Shown one piece after another: positions 16,189-24,929 of a DNA stretch of 64,000 nt. The DNA is taken from the NCBI RefSeq assembly GCF_052161615.1, contig NZ_CP197417.1:4030001-4094000 (forward strand), written 5' to 3'. Positions within the stretch are counted from its first letter, which is position 1; each line of letters begins with the position of its first letter. The notes beneath the pieces were generated by a model, which was not told where the DNA came from, searched no databases, and worked only from the letters and a program-made list of their open reading frames with translations. The translations under genes and the position numbers were made by a program. The stretch is from Aeoliella sp052161615. GTDB taxonomy: Bacteria > Planctomycetota > Planctomycetia > Pirellulales > Lacipirellulaceae.

Positions 16189-18060
16189 CTACACGCTCGC
16201 TGTGCGCCGGGATTCGCGCTTGCGGTCGGTTTCCTTGAGCATCGTCTTTCGCAGGCGGATGGTCTTGGGGGTGATTTCGACCAGTTCGTCGTCGTCGATG
16301 TATTCCAGGCAACCTTCGAGCGACATCTCGCGTGCGGGCCGGACTTGGCTGTTGTCGTCCTTGCCGGCGGCTCGCATGTTGGTGAGCTTCTTGCCCTTCA
16401 CGACATTCACTACAAGGTCGCCCGCCTTGCAGTTTTCGCCAACCACCTGGCCTTCGTAAACGTCGTCGCCTGGTTTAACGAAGAACGAACCGCGATCGTA
16501 CAAGGCGTCGAGGGCGTAGGCCGTCACCGAGCCCGGTTCGTTGGCAATCAGCACGCCGGCATTGCGATGGGGCACCGCGCCACGCATCGGCTCGTAGCCC
16601 AGCAACGTGTGGTGAATCACCGCGTGACCCTGTGTAGCGGTCAGCAATCGACTACGCAGACCGATCATGGCTCGCGCGGGGATCGAGAACTCCATGTGGA
16701 CGAAGCCGCTGTTGCCGGTCTTGTAGCCCATTTTTAGGAGCTCGGCGCGGCGGTCGCCCAGCAGCGCCATCGCGGCGCTTTGATGGTCTTCGGGCACGTC
16801 GATCACCAAGAGCTCGATTGGCTCTTCCTTTACCCCATCGACGTGGCGAATTACCACGTGGGGCTTGCCGACGCACAGCTCGAAACCTTCCCGGCGCATG
16901 TTCTCAATCAAAATGCCAAGGTGCATCAAACCACGTCCGCTGACCCGGTATTGTTCCATGGTGTCGCCGGGCTCCACGCGGAGGGCCACGTTCGACCGGA
17001 GTTCGCGCTCCAGACGATCACCGATCTGCCGGCTGGTGAGGAACTTGCCATCGCGACCGCTGAAGGGTCCGTCGTTGACGCGGAACGTCATGTGCAGCGT
17101 GGGCTCGTCGATGGTCACCGTGGGTAGGGCCTCGGGACGCATGGCGTCGGCGATGGTGTCGCCAATGTTGATCGGGTCGAGTCCCACCACGGCACACAGG
17201 TCGCCCGCCTCGACGCGCTTGGTCTCTTTGCGCTCCAGACCCTCGAACGTCAGCAACTGGGCAATCTGTTGTTGGGTCTTGGCGCCGTGACGATCGATGA
17301 CCGCGACGCGCTGCTTCGCCTCGAGCACACCGCCAAACACGCGGCCAATGGCGATACGGCCCACGTAGTCGGAGTAGTCGATGCTAGTCACCAGCAGCTG
17401 AGATGGCGCTTCGGCGTCCGCGAACCGTGGGGGCGGAACCCATTCGACGATCGCTTCGAATAGTGCCCGCATATCCGTCCGCTCGCCATCGAGGTCCGTC
17501 GCCGCCCAACCTTGTTTGGCGGACGCGTAAACGGTTTGGAAGTCGAGAGCTTCGTCGTCGGCACCGAGGTCTGAAAGCAGGTCGAACACCTCGCTCACCA
17601 CTTCGTCGGGGCGCGAGTCGGGGCGGTCGACTTTGTTCACGACCACCAGCGGCCGCAGTCCACATGCCAGGGCCTTTTGCAGCACGAACCGGGTCTGGGG
17701 CATCGGACCTTCGAACGCGTCGACCACCAGCAGCGCGCCGTCGGCCATGGTGAGCACGCGCTCGACCTCGCCACCGAAGTCGGCGTGGCCCGGGGTGTCG
17801 ATCAGGTTGATGCGGTACGTTTCGCCATCCGCCGCTTCGTAGGTCACCGCGCAGTTCTTGCTGAGAATGGTGATGCCACGCTCGCGCTCCAGATCGCCGA
17901 CGTCCATCACGAGTCCATGCTGGCCGCCGGCACGTTTGTCGAGATCCTCCGATCGGTACTGGCCCGACTGGTAGAGCAACTTATCGACGAGGCTGGTTTT
18001 GCCGTGGTCGACGTGGGCGATGATGGCGACGTTACGCAGGTGAAATGAACTGGGCGTCAT
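16189..18060 (-). CDS. typA: Ribosome-associated GTPase TypA/BipA
   Basis: 623 residues from the ATG (MTPSSFHLRNVAIIAHVDHGKTSLVDKLL); a TTG five codons upstream is less likely. G motifs: AHVDHGKT (G1), ERERGITI (G2), DTPGHADFGGEV (G3), NKVDRPDSRP (G4). Domain II, the EF-G-like domains and the TypA-specific C-terminal end with 'VRPAREMSLEGCLEYIDDDELVEITPKTIRLRKTMLKE' are intact. TypA binds the ribosome and assists assembly and stress adaptation. The gene stands alone, with its promoter presumably in the 400-nt region shared with the divergent signalling gene. Confidence 0.95.
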   Translation of the reverse strand: MTPSSFHLRNVAIIAHVDHGKTSLVDKLLYQSGQYRSEDLDKRAGGQHGLVMDVGDLERERGITILSKNCAVTYEAADGETYRINLIDTPGHADFGGEVERVLTMADGALLVVDAFEGPMPQTRFVLQKALACGLRPLVVVNKVDRPDSRPDEVVSEVFDLLSDLGADDEALDFQTVYASAKQGWAATDLDGERTDMRALFEAIVEWVPPPRFADAEAPSQLLVTSIDYSDYVGRIAIGRVFGGVLEAKQRVAVIDRHGAKTQQQIAQLLTFEGLERKETKRVEAGDLCAVVGLDPINIGDTIADAMRPEALPTVTIDEPTLHMTFRVNDGPFSGRDGKFLTSRQIGDRLERELRSNVALRVEPGDTMEQYRVSGRGLMHLGILIENMRREGFELCVGKPHVVIRHVDGVKEEPIELLVIDVPEDHQSAAMALLGDRRAELLKMGYKTGNSGFVHMEFSIPARAMIGLRSRLLTATQGHAVIHHTLLGYEPMRGAVPHRNAGVLIANEPGSVTAYALDALYDRGSFFVKPGDDVYEGQVVGENCKAGDLVVNVVKGKKLTNMRAAGKDDNSQVRPAREMSLEGCLEYIDDDELVEITPKTIRLRKTMLKETDRKRESRRTASV

Positions 18061-18075
18061 GGTGGCGGAGCCCAA

Positions 18076-18459
18076 GGGTGGGCCAATGGGTGGGAAGGGC
18101 GCGGGGGGCGTCTGCCGCCGGTCCGCCTGTACCCAGCGGTCGCCAGCGACTGTAGGCGAATCGACTGTTGTACTCGCCGGAGGAACGGGTTGTATAGCCC
18201 AAACGGAATGCGCCCATCTGGGTTACACGGAAAACGGTGAAAATGTGGAGACTTGGCGATTAGGTTACCTGTGAGGTGGCCGATACCAACTCTTGAGCCT
18301 CAACCACGTTAAAGGTTGTTGGTTAGTGAAGAACTCCGTATAATTCACGGCGGAGGGGGCTGCTACAGCTTGCCTTTGACACTTTGGCCGTCGGTCGCTC
18401 TGGGCGACTCCGGTCCCTGTGCCGTTTCCCCGTCACGCCCACCCCAGCGGGAAGCGATT
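18076..18459. other. Divergent intergenic region between typA and the signalling protein
   Basis: No gene is supported here. It must carry promoters in both directions. The plus-strand promoter at 18316-18344 is clear; nothing as convincing was seen for typA. Confidence 0.6.
18316..18344 (+). promoter_or_regulatory. Sigma-70 promoter, TTGTTG-N17-TATAAT
   Basis: A -35-like TTGTTG at 18316-18321 and a perfect TATAAT at 18339-18344 are spaced by 17 nt, the optimum for housekeeping sigma factors. Transcription would start near 18351, which rules out an upstream start for the next gene and supports the GTG at 18460. Confidence 0.7.
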
Positions 18460-20217
18460 GTGCCCGATACTGCGCACGACACCGACGACACGCCCGGCGA
18501 CCAGGATATGGCCGTTGCCGTAGAGAAACCGCAGGTACTCTGTTTGGGGGGGAGCAACGACCAAGTTGTCGCCATCCAGGAACGGTTCGGCGACCAGGTA
18601 ACCGTGGTCCGCGTAGGCTCCCCCGTCCGTGCCATGGCCGAGCTGGCTCGGGGCGAGTACATCGGCGTCTATGCCGACGCCGAGCACTTCTCGGCCGCGT
18701 TCGACGCCGGCCGGATCATGCAGAACCAGCACATCCTGCAAAGCATGCCCGATGGCGTGGTGCTGCTGAACGGCGACAACACCATCGTCTGGAGCAATGG
18801 GCGACTCGGCGAGTGGGTCGGCGTGCAGGATACCGTAGGGCAAAACATTTACCAGGTGCTCGGCGATCCCGAGGTGCTCGGCTCCGACTTTTGTCCCTTC
18901 GGCCGCGCCTTCTCGACCAATCGCCCCAGCGTTAGCACGCTTCGCGCGGGCGAGACGCGTTGCTTCCGCATCCACGCCGCCCCTGTTTTCGACGGCCCCG
19001 ACGCACAGCGCCACCTGATCGTGACGCTCCGCGACGTGACCGACGAGTACCACGAACAACAGAAGCTCGCCAACATTCATCAAGCGGGCGTCGAGCTGGC
19101 GGACCTGACGACCGACGACGTCGCCGACATGGACTTCCAGGGCCGCATCGAGCTGCTGAAGGACAACATCCTCCACTGCACCGAGGACGTGCTGCACTAC
19201 GACGTGGTCGAAATCCGCATGCTCGACCAAGCCACCGGCGAACTCAAGCCGCTGCTCGCCGTGGGCATGAAGCCCGAGGCCGAAGAACGCGTGCTCTGGG
19301 CTCAAACCGAAGGCAATGGCGTCACCGGTTGGGTCGCCGCCACTGGCAAGAGTTATCTGTGCGAGGACACCAGCAAAGACAGCCTCTACCTCGAAGGAAG
19401 CCAAGACGCCAAGAGCTCGATGACCGTGCCACTAATGCTGCACGACGAAGTTATTGGCACGTTCAACGTCGAGAGCCCCGAGGTCAACGCGTTCAGCAAG
19501 GGCGACTTGCAGTTCGTCGAGATCTTCTGCCGCGACCTGGCCGTCGCGCTGAACACGCTCGACCTGCTCGCCGCCGAGCAAGCCACCACCGCCGCCGCGA
19601 GCGTCGAGGCGATTCACAGCGCGGTAGCCCGCCCGGTGGACGACATCCTGAACGACGCCGTGAACGTGATGGAGCGTTACATCGGCCACGAACCCGAAGT
19701 CGTCCAGCGGTTGCAGCACATCCTGATGAATGCCCGCGACATCAAGCAGGTGATTCAGAAAGTGGGCCAGGCGATGGCCCCCGTCGAAGCCCGCCCTGCT
19801 TCGTCACGTGTCGACCAGCGTCCTGGCCTGGTCGGCAAACGCGTGCTGGTGGTGGACGAGGACGAGAGTGTCCGCAGCGCCGCCCACGCCCTGCTCGACC
19901 GCTATAGCTGCGTGGTCGAGACCGCCCACGATGGCAACGAGGCCGTTCTAATGGTTCGCAACCTGGGCCAAGGCCACCACTACGACGCCATCATTTCCGA
20001 CATCCGCCTACCCGACATGTCGGGACATCAGTTGATGCTACGGCTGCGGGAACTGAGCGAGCGCGTACCACTGATCTTGATGACCGGCTTCGGTTACGAC
20101 CCGGGCCACTCGATCGTCAAAGCCCGCCAAGCGGGGCTCAAGCACGTGCTCTACAAGCCGTTTCGGCTGGATCAGTTGCTCGAAGCCGTCGAACAAACCG
20201 TTGCACCGGTCGCCTAA
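18460..20217 (+). CDS. PAS-GAF-receiver signalling protein without kinase catalytic domain
   Basis: 585 residues from a GTG preceded by GGGAAG; the promoter just upstream supports this start. Order: a degenerate receiver-like N-terminus (about 25-90), PAS domain ('ILQSMPDGVVLLNGDNTIVWSNGRL', about 90-205), GAF domain ('VTGWVAATGKSYLCEDTSKD', 'SSMTVPLMLHDEVIGTFNVES', about 225-375), a dimerisation-like helical segment (AIHSAVARPVDDILNDAVNV), and a complete receiver domain (about 465-580) with VDEDES, the phospho-acceptor in ISDIRLPDM, LMTGFG and the YKPF lysine. No HATPase catalytic domain is present. It may relay or integrate signals with a partner kinase (inference). Confidence 0.8.
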   Translation: MPDTAHDTDDTPGDQDMAVAVEKPQVLCLGGSNDQVVAIQERFGDQVTVVRVGSPVRAMAELARGEYIGVYADAEHFSAAFDAGRIMQNQHILQSMPDGVVLLNGDNTIVWSNGRLGEWVGVQDTVGQNIYQVLGDPEVLGSDFCPFGRAFSTNRPSVSTLRAGETRCFRIHAAPVFDGPDAQRHLIVTLRDVTDEYHEQQKLANIHQAGVELADLTTDDVADMDFQGRIELLKDNILHCTEDVLHYDVVEIRMLDQATGELKPLLAVGMKPEAEERVLWAQTEGNGVTGWVAATGKSYLCEDTSKDSLYLEGSQDAKSSMTVPLMLHDEVIGTFNVESPEVNAFSKGDLQFVEIFCRDLAVALNTLDLLAAEQATTAAASVEAIHSAVARPVDDILNDAVNVMERYIGHEPEVVQRLQHILMNARDIKQVIQKVGQAMAPVEARPASSRVDQRPGLVGKRVLVVDEDESVRSAAHALLDRYSCVVETAHDGNEAVLMVRNLGQGHHYDAIISDIRLPDMSGHQLMLRLRELSERVPLILMTGFGYDPGHSIVKARQAGLKHVLYKPFRLDQLLEAVEQTVAPVA

Positions 20218-20253
20218 TTTTGGGTCCCAGTTCCTCGGTGGACGTTGCCTACC

Positions 20254-21420
20254 ATGTTGCTCGCCCGCGTGCTGTTGTTTCTCGTAGCCGCGGCGGGGCA
20301 TACCGTGTTCTGGGTGGCCATCGTCAATCGCACCCACGCCTATGGCTGGAATCGCAAGCTCGTCGATGTGCTGATGCTTGCGTGCATGCTGCTATGTGGA
20401 TTCGGCGTATGGCCACTCGCGCAGTTCGCCGCGGGCGCGCACTACCCCAGCACTTGGCCGCGTCTGCCCGAGCTACTCGCCAACACCTGGGGTTACGCTT
20501 CGCTCGCGTTAGCCGTTTTAGCGCTACTCCATAGCGCCTATTGCTACTACCACCCCGAACGCCGCGGCGGCATCGCGAAGCGCGTCGTCTCGCCGATCAA
20601 ATTAGTAAGCAGCGAGCCAGGTGCGTTGCTCGCGCCAGGTCTTCCGCGCTGGCTCGGCGGACTTCCCGGCAATCAAGTCGTCTCGCCAATACGCGTCGAA
20701 CTCGACTTGCGCGTGCCTGATCTCCCCGCACGATTCGAAGGCCTGAAAATCGCCCACCTCACCGACCTCCACATGTCGGGCCGCATCACGCGTGACTATT
20801 ACGACCAGATGGTCGACCTCGCCAACGCCTGGCTTCCGGACTTGGTGGCGATCACGGGCGACATCGTCGAGTGCGATGCGTGCCACGACTGGGTCGACAC
20901 CACGCTCGCAAGGCTCGAAGCTCGTTCCGCCAAGCTGTTCGTTCTTGGCAACCACGATGTTCGCTGCGACTCGGGCGAAACGCGGTGGCGATTGGTCGAG
21001 GCCGGGTTCATTGATGTTGGTGGGCATGTCGTCGAACTCTCTCTCGCCGGCGGCATGTGCATCGTCGCGGGGAACGAAGCCCCCTGGTTTTTACCGGAGC
21101 CCAACGTCTCGCTGCTCGGACCGCGCACGGCGAAACCTGACGAACTCCGCCTCGCCCTCCTCCACACGCCCGATCACTTCGCGTGGACGCAGCGGCATGG
21201 TTTCCACGTCGCCCTCGCCGGTCACAATCATGGCGGGCAGGTGCGATTCCCGATCCTCGGCGCGCTGCTTACCCCCAGCATCTACGGCACGCGTTACACG
21301 CAAGGCGTCTTCTCGCACGGCGGAACCGTCATGCACGTCAGCCCCGGCACCAGCAGCTACTCCCCCATCCGCTGGGGCTGCCCCCCGGAGCTGAATCTGA
21401 TCACACTGCGACGAGCGTAG
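20254..21420 (+). CDS. Membrane-anchored metallophosphoesterase
   Basis: 388 residues from the ATG at MLLARVLL; a TTG three codons upstream is also open. About three to four hydrophobic helices lie in the first 95 residues, then a calcineurin-like phosphoesterase domain: 'LKIAHLTDLHMSGR', 'PDLVAITGDIVE', 'LFVLGNHDVRCD', 'LRLALLHTPDHF', 'VALAGHNHGGQVRFP'. These hold all metal ligands (D-x-H, GD, GNHD, H, GHxH). The arrangement is like YaeI/YkuE-type enzymes that hydrolyse UDP-diacylglucosamine or other lipid-linked phosphates, but the substrate is not determined. It begins 36 nt after the signalling gene. Confidence 0.85.
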   Translation: MLLARVLLFLVAAAGHTVFWVAIVNRTHAYGWNRKLVDVLMLACMLLCGFGVWPLAQFAAGAHYPSTWPRLPELLANTWGYASLALAVLALLHSAYCYYHPERRGGIAKRVVSPIKLVSSEPGALLAPGLPRWLGGLPGNQVVSPIRVELDLRVPDLPARFEGLKIAHLTDLHMSGRITRDYYDQMVDLANAWLPDLVAITGDIVECDACHDWVDTTLARLEARSAKLFVLGNHDVRCDSGETRWRLVEAGFIDVGGHVVELSLAGGMCIVAGNEAPWFLPEPNVSLLGPRTAKPDELRLALLHTPDHFAWTQRHGFHVALAGHNHGGQVRFPILGALLTPSIYGTRYTQGVFSHGGTVMHVSPGTSSYSPIRWGCPPELNLITLRRA

Positions 21421-21447
21421 TACCGGACTCCACCGCGAAACGTCCGA

Positions 21448-21545
21448 GTGAGCCGGGCCGTCCCCGGCCCCGGACATGCAAACTTTGTCGCGTGGATAAC
21501 GTGCTCGTTGATTAACTTTCCGGGGTCGGGGACGACCCGGCTCAC
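21448..21545. repeat. Long palindromic repeat (REP-like), 27-nt arms
   Basis: Arms 21448-21474 (begins GTGAGCCGGGCCGTCCCCGG) and 21519-21545 (ends GGGGACGACCCGGCTCAC) are inverted copies with 2 differences in 27, around a 44-nt AT-richer centre. As in the element at 7061-7125, one difference makes a G-U pair on the plus transcript and the other on the minus transcript. It lies between two co-oriented genes. Confidence 0.8.
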
Positions 21546-21618
21546 TACAAGCAATAGGTGGCCCCGCACTCGCGAATCGTTTAGGGTGATCACTTCACCC
21601 CACTCGACGACACCACGC

Positions 21619-22257
21619 ATGCCCCGCCCCTTCACCGCCGTCCGTCTCATCCAGTGGCTCGCCATTTATTTGGTGTGTCAAACGACGGTGACCATCGTGC
21701 TGGCCTACCGCGACTACCTGCCCCCGAACTTCGATGCCGATTTCTTGCTGGGCCGCAGCGGCTACTTCTTCGGCACCTATCAATGGGCGTTCTACGCTCA
21801 CATCTTTTCGGGACCCGTGACGCTCATCGCGGGTCTATTCCTGCTGAGTGACGGACTGCGAAGCCGCTACCCACAGTGGCACCGCTGGCTTGGCAGAATG
21901 CAAGTGCTATTGATCCTCGCCGTGCTAACACCGAGCGGACTTTGGATGGCGTTCTACGCACCGAGCGCCACTGCCGGAGCCGGTTTCGCGATGCTATCGC
22001 TAGCAACCGCTCTTTGCGCCGCCATGGGCTGGCGTACCGCCGTCGCTCGCCAGTTTCAGCTGCACCGCTGGTGGATGCTCCGCTGCTACGCACTCCTCTG
22101 CTCGGCAGTCGTATTGCGTTTAATCGGCGGCCTATCAGAAATCACCGGAGCGTACTGGACCTATCCGGTCGCGGCGTGGGTTAGCTGGATCGTGCCGCTG
22201 GTGGGCGTAGAACTCTATCGCACTACTCGCCTAGCTTCTCGCCTCCCGCAATGGTGA
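21619..22257 (+). CDS. DUF2306-like integral membrane protein
   Basis: 212 residues from the ATG nearest the first helix. About six hydrophobic segments are visible, for example 'LIQWLAIYLVCQTTVTIVLAY', 'AHIFSGPVTLIAGLFLLS', 'VLLILAVLTPSGLWMAFYA', and the mid-part 'PQWHRWLGRMQVLL...W.MAFYA...GAGFAML' with 'HRWWMLRCYALLCSAVVLR'. The paired 'HRWLG' and 'HRWWMLR' motifs are characteristic of DUF2306. Its function is unknown; the conserved histidines could bind haem, but that is only a guess. The 3' end overlaps the convergent DUF1559 gene by 35 nt. Confidence 0.65.
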   Translation: MPRPFTAVRLIQWLAIYLVCQTTVTIVLAYRDYLPPNFDADFLLGRSGYFFGTYQWAFYAHIFSGPVTLIAGLFLLSDGLRSRYPQWHRWLGRMQVLLILAVLTPSGLWMAFYAPSATAGAGFAMLSLATALCAAMGWRTAVARQFQLHRWWMLRCYALLCSAVVLRLIGGLSEITGAYWTYPVAAWVSWIVPLVGVELYRTTRLASRLPQW

Positions 22258-22984
22258 GCATCGCGCGGAGGTCTTTGGGGTCGATGTCGAGTGGAATCCC
22301 CGTGGCATGGCCATCCAAGTAGCCAGCAATGAACAAGCCAGGATGGTTCGTCTTAAGACTCTCTTCGGGATTCTCAAAGAGGAAAGTTTCATCGGCGTCG
22401 TGAGGCGACATCCAGTGAACCGCCTTATCGGGTGAGACTTCGACAATCGCGATGGTATTCGAAAGTCCGTCTTTCACGTCCGAGAACTTGCGAGGTGAGG
22501 GGCCATTGAACACAAACTTCGGACCGACAACCGCGAGGTACGTGGTTAGCTGCTCATCGTCCAGTCGGGCGCTCGGGCAGACATGAAAAGGCGAGGGCGA
22601 GTTACGTGCCGCTTCATTCTCCGGTGCATCCCAAGGCTTTGAGAAGTCAATCAGCTTGTATACTCCGTCGGTACCTTCCGTGAATGGCAGAATCAGGGCC
22701 CGCCAGCTATGCAGCCGATTACCATGCTCGTCAACGGTATACGCCGGTGGCAACTCCCCCCGCGTGTCGTGATAGTTTTGCAAGGCGAGCAGCGTTTGCT
22801 GCACGTAGTTGTGGCACTGATTTCGCTCCGCCGCTCCGCGAGCAGATCTGACATTGGGGAGCAGAAGTGCAACGACAAGGGCGATGATCCCTCCGTAGAT
22901 CGCCACACGCCAGAATATTTTTGCCCAGACGCTTACCATCGCGCCAGAAGGATGGTCGGTGTGTTCGTAGGAATGCTCGGTCAT
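22223..22984 (-). CDS. DUF1559 family protein, copy 1
   Basis: 253 residues. One N-terminal transmembrane helix (VAIYGGIIALVVALLLPNVRSARGAAERNQCHN) leads into the DUF1559 region: 'LLALQNYHDTRGELPPAYTVDEHGNRLHSWRALILPF' and, near the end, 'GLFIAGYLDGHATGIPLDIDPKDLRAML'. DUF1559 proteins are planctomycete pilin-like proteins, usually with a GFTLVE prepilin motif. Here that motif is absent and a tail of about 25 polar residues precedes the helix. It is paralogous to the next gene, 15 nt upstream, so the pair arose by tandem duplication. Confidence 0.85.
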   Translation of the reverse strand: MTEHSYEHTDHPSGAMVSVWAKIFWRVAIYGGIIALVVALLLPNVRSARGAAERNQCHNYVQQTLLALQNYHDTRGELPPAYTVDEHGNRLHSWRALILPFTEGTDGVYKLIDFSKPWDAPENEAARNSPSPFHVCPSARLDDEQLTTYLAVVGPKFVFNGPSPRKFSDVKDGLSNTIAIVEVSPDKAVHWMSPHDADETFLFENPEESLKTNHPGLFIAGYLDGHATGIPLDIDPKDLRAMLTIAGGEKLGE

Positions 22985-22999
22985 GGTGGTCCTGCTTTG

Positions 23000-23758
23000 C
23001 TATTCAATCACTTCGCGTCCCGCAATGGTGAGCATCGCGCGGAGGTCCTCGGGGTCAACATCCATTTGAATCCCTTCGACACGGCCGTCCAAGAAACCGG
23101 CGATGAACACTTCCGGATGTCCCGTGCGCAGATTCTCGTCGGTGTTCTCAAACACAAAGTTCTCATCCACGTCTTCAGGCGACATCCAGTGAACCGCCTT
23201 GTCGGGAGATACTTCGACAATCGCCAGGGTATTCGAAAGTCCGTCTTTCACATCCGATAATTTGCGAGGAGTGCGACCATCGAACAGAAACTCTGGCCCG
23301 ACGACAGCGAGGTACGTCGTCAGCTGCTCGTCCTCCTGCCACGAGCTAGGGCAGATGGGGAAAGGCGAGGGTATGTTGCGTGCCGCCTCGTTTTCGGGGG
23401 CATCCCAGGGTTTCGAGTAGTCGATCAGCTTGTGGACGGTGTTTCCCTCTATAAACGGCAGAATCAGTGCCCGCCAACTATGTAATTGATTGCCCTTTGC
23501 GTCGACACTATAAGCCGGCGGCAACTCACCGTGTACCTCCTGGTAGTTGTGCAGAGCCAGCAGGATCTGCTTGACGTTGTTTAGGCACGAATTATGACGC
23601 GCCGCTTCGCGGGCGCCCCGTCGCGCTGGTATCACGAGTAGCGACAGCCCGCCCAGTATCACCAGCACGAGAGCGACTTTACCCAACAGCGCCAGCGGAC
23701 CGCTGACTGGTAGAGGTCCATGAGGCTGATCGGTGCTTTCGTAGGGGTTTTCGGTCAT
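23000..23758 (-). CDS. DUF1559 family protein, copy 2
   Basis: 252 residues, closely matching copy 1: shared MTE start, 'GELPPAYSVDAKGNQLHSWRALILPFIEG', 'SKPWDAPENEAARNIPSPFPICPSS', 'LTTYLAVVGPEFLFDG', 'FSDVKDGLSNT'-type segment (LSDVKDGLSNTLAIVEVSPD) and 'DPEDLRAMLTIAG' at the end. It has a single transmembrane helix at about 22-45 (LALLGKVALVLVILGGLSLLVIPA) without a prepilin motif. The 'AVHWMSPEDVDENF' segment is nearly identical in both copies. Its role is unknown, probably envelope-anchored. A CPBP protease gene lies upstream on the same strand. Confidence 0.85.
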   Translation of the reverse strand: MTENPYESTDQPHGPLPVSGPLALLGKVALVLVILGGLSLLVIPARRGAREAARHNSCLNNVKQILLALHNYQEVHGELPPAYSVDAKGNQLHSWRALILPFIEGNTVHKLIDYSKPWDAPENEAARNIPSPFPICPSSWQEDEQLTTYLAVVGPEFLFDGRTPRKLSDVKDGLSNTLAIVEVSPDKAVHWMSPEDVDENFVFENTDENLRTGHPEVFIAGFLDGRVEGIQMDVDPEDLRAMLTIAGREVIE

Positions 23759-23836
23759 GGTCGTGCTCGCGTGTTATCTCATTCGTTCATTCGCCCCGAA
23801 TAAGACGAATTATTGCTTCACTTGCCATGCTCGCAG

Positions 23837-24787
23837 CTACGAGAACGCCGCGATGGCGAAGCCAAAATTGATTGCGTTGAATAAGGCGTGTGCAAAGATG
23901 GCGGCGACGAGGCTGTGGGTTCGGCAGTAGAGATAACCCAAGAACAGCGAGAATACAAATATTCCGGCAGGGATGAAACTTTGGCTCAGGTGTGCCGCAG
24001 CGAAGGCGATGCTGGTTAGAAATACCGCTACGGCACCGCGAACCCATGGAGCCACGTCAACGATCTTCCGCCGATTGGAGTTGCCTCCAGGTGTGACAAG
24101 GAGCAGTCGCGTTTGCCTCTGCCACAAGCTGGCCATTCGCTCCAACCAGCCCTGCAGAAGGACCCGAAAGCTGATCTCCTCCACAACAGCGGCGGCCATA
24201 ATCGAAGCAAATATAAGCAGCAGCATCGATCTGTTATTCAAAAACTCCTTGATCGCCTCCATGACGGGCTGCTGTTTGCCATCGCTAACCACGTAGATCA
24301 GTAACTGGGCACCAATCGCGGGGGCGACCGCGGCTAGGGCGGTAAAGCCTCCGAGCTTTAGGTCATCCATCAAGGCACTAATCGAACGAGGCAGGCCTAG
24401 AGCGGTCGGCAATGAACGCACCCTAAAGCGAATGAGAAGGACCATGATGACCGCAATCAGCAACATAATGGTCGCTTCAGCCGATAATAATGCCATCAAG
24501 TCGTTCGTCGCCATCGCTGAAGGCTTTCTTGGTGCACCCATACTAAGATGCCTTGACGCGACCGGCTTCTGCAGAAAGTACTCCTGAATGAACCACTTGA
24601 AACCCCACGGAAGTGTGGCAATTGCAATGGACGGTAGCAATCCCATGAGAAAACCCCACGGAGCCTGCTCCCTCTGGCGGTAAGGAATATTCACCTGACC
24701 CTGCCAGACGCGAATGATTCCCCAGATGCAAAAGCCTGTACTTGATAGGCAAACGAGCAAGGCGAGTCTGGCGCCATGTTCCGTCAT
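23837..24787 (-). CDS. CPBP family intramembrane metalloprotease
   Basis: 316 residues from the ATG (MTEHGARLALLVCLSSTGFC); a GTG two codons upstream is possible. There are about eight hydrophobic segments. The CPBP (Abi/Rce1-like) motifs lie in the last third: VVEEISFRVLLQGWLERM (EExxxR), then FAAAHLSQSFIPAGIFVFSLFLGYLY (His ligand) and AAIFAHALFNAINF (HxxxN). Members cleave membrane-bound substrates, and some process peptides or give bacteriocin immunity. It is on the same strand as the DUF1559 pair, about 80 nt upstream of copy 2, so a functional link with those membrane-anchored proteins is conceivable. Confidence 0.85.
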   Translation of the reverse strand: MTEHGARLALLVCLSSTGFCIWGIIRVWQGQVNIPYRQREQAPWGFLMGLLPSIAIATLPWGFKWFIQEYFLQKPVASRHLSMGAPRKPSAMATNDLMALLSAEATIMLLIAVIMVLLIRFRVRSLPTALGLPRSISALMDDLKLGGFTALAAVAPAIGAQLLIYVVSDGKQQPVMEAIKEFLNNRSMLLLIFASIMAAAVVEEISFRVLLQGWLERMASLWQRQTRLLLVTPGGNSNRRKIVDVAPWVRGAVAVFLTSIAFAAAHLSQSFIPAGIFVFSLFLGYLYCRTHSLVAAIFAHALFNAINFGFAIAAFS

Positions 24788-24929
24788 GTCCACGTTGGAC
24801 TCTCCTTGCTAGTAGGACTTCTCAAGTGCCCAGCGGTCGCACGACCAATCTCTAACCATAGGAAGCACCTAGTGTGGCTAAGAATACCTGACCCACTTGG
24901 CTAATCAAGTAGAATTGTTCTTCCGCCTC

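Noticed and set aside
18433..19404. Open frame of 323 codons on the minus strand
   Set aside because: Antisense to the PAS-GAF-receiver protein; no family similarity.
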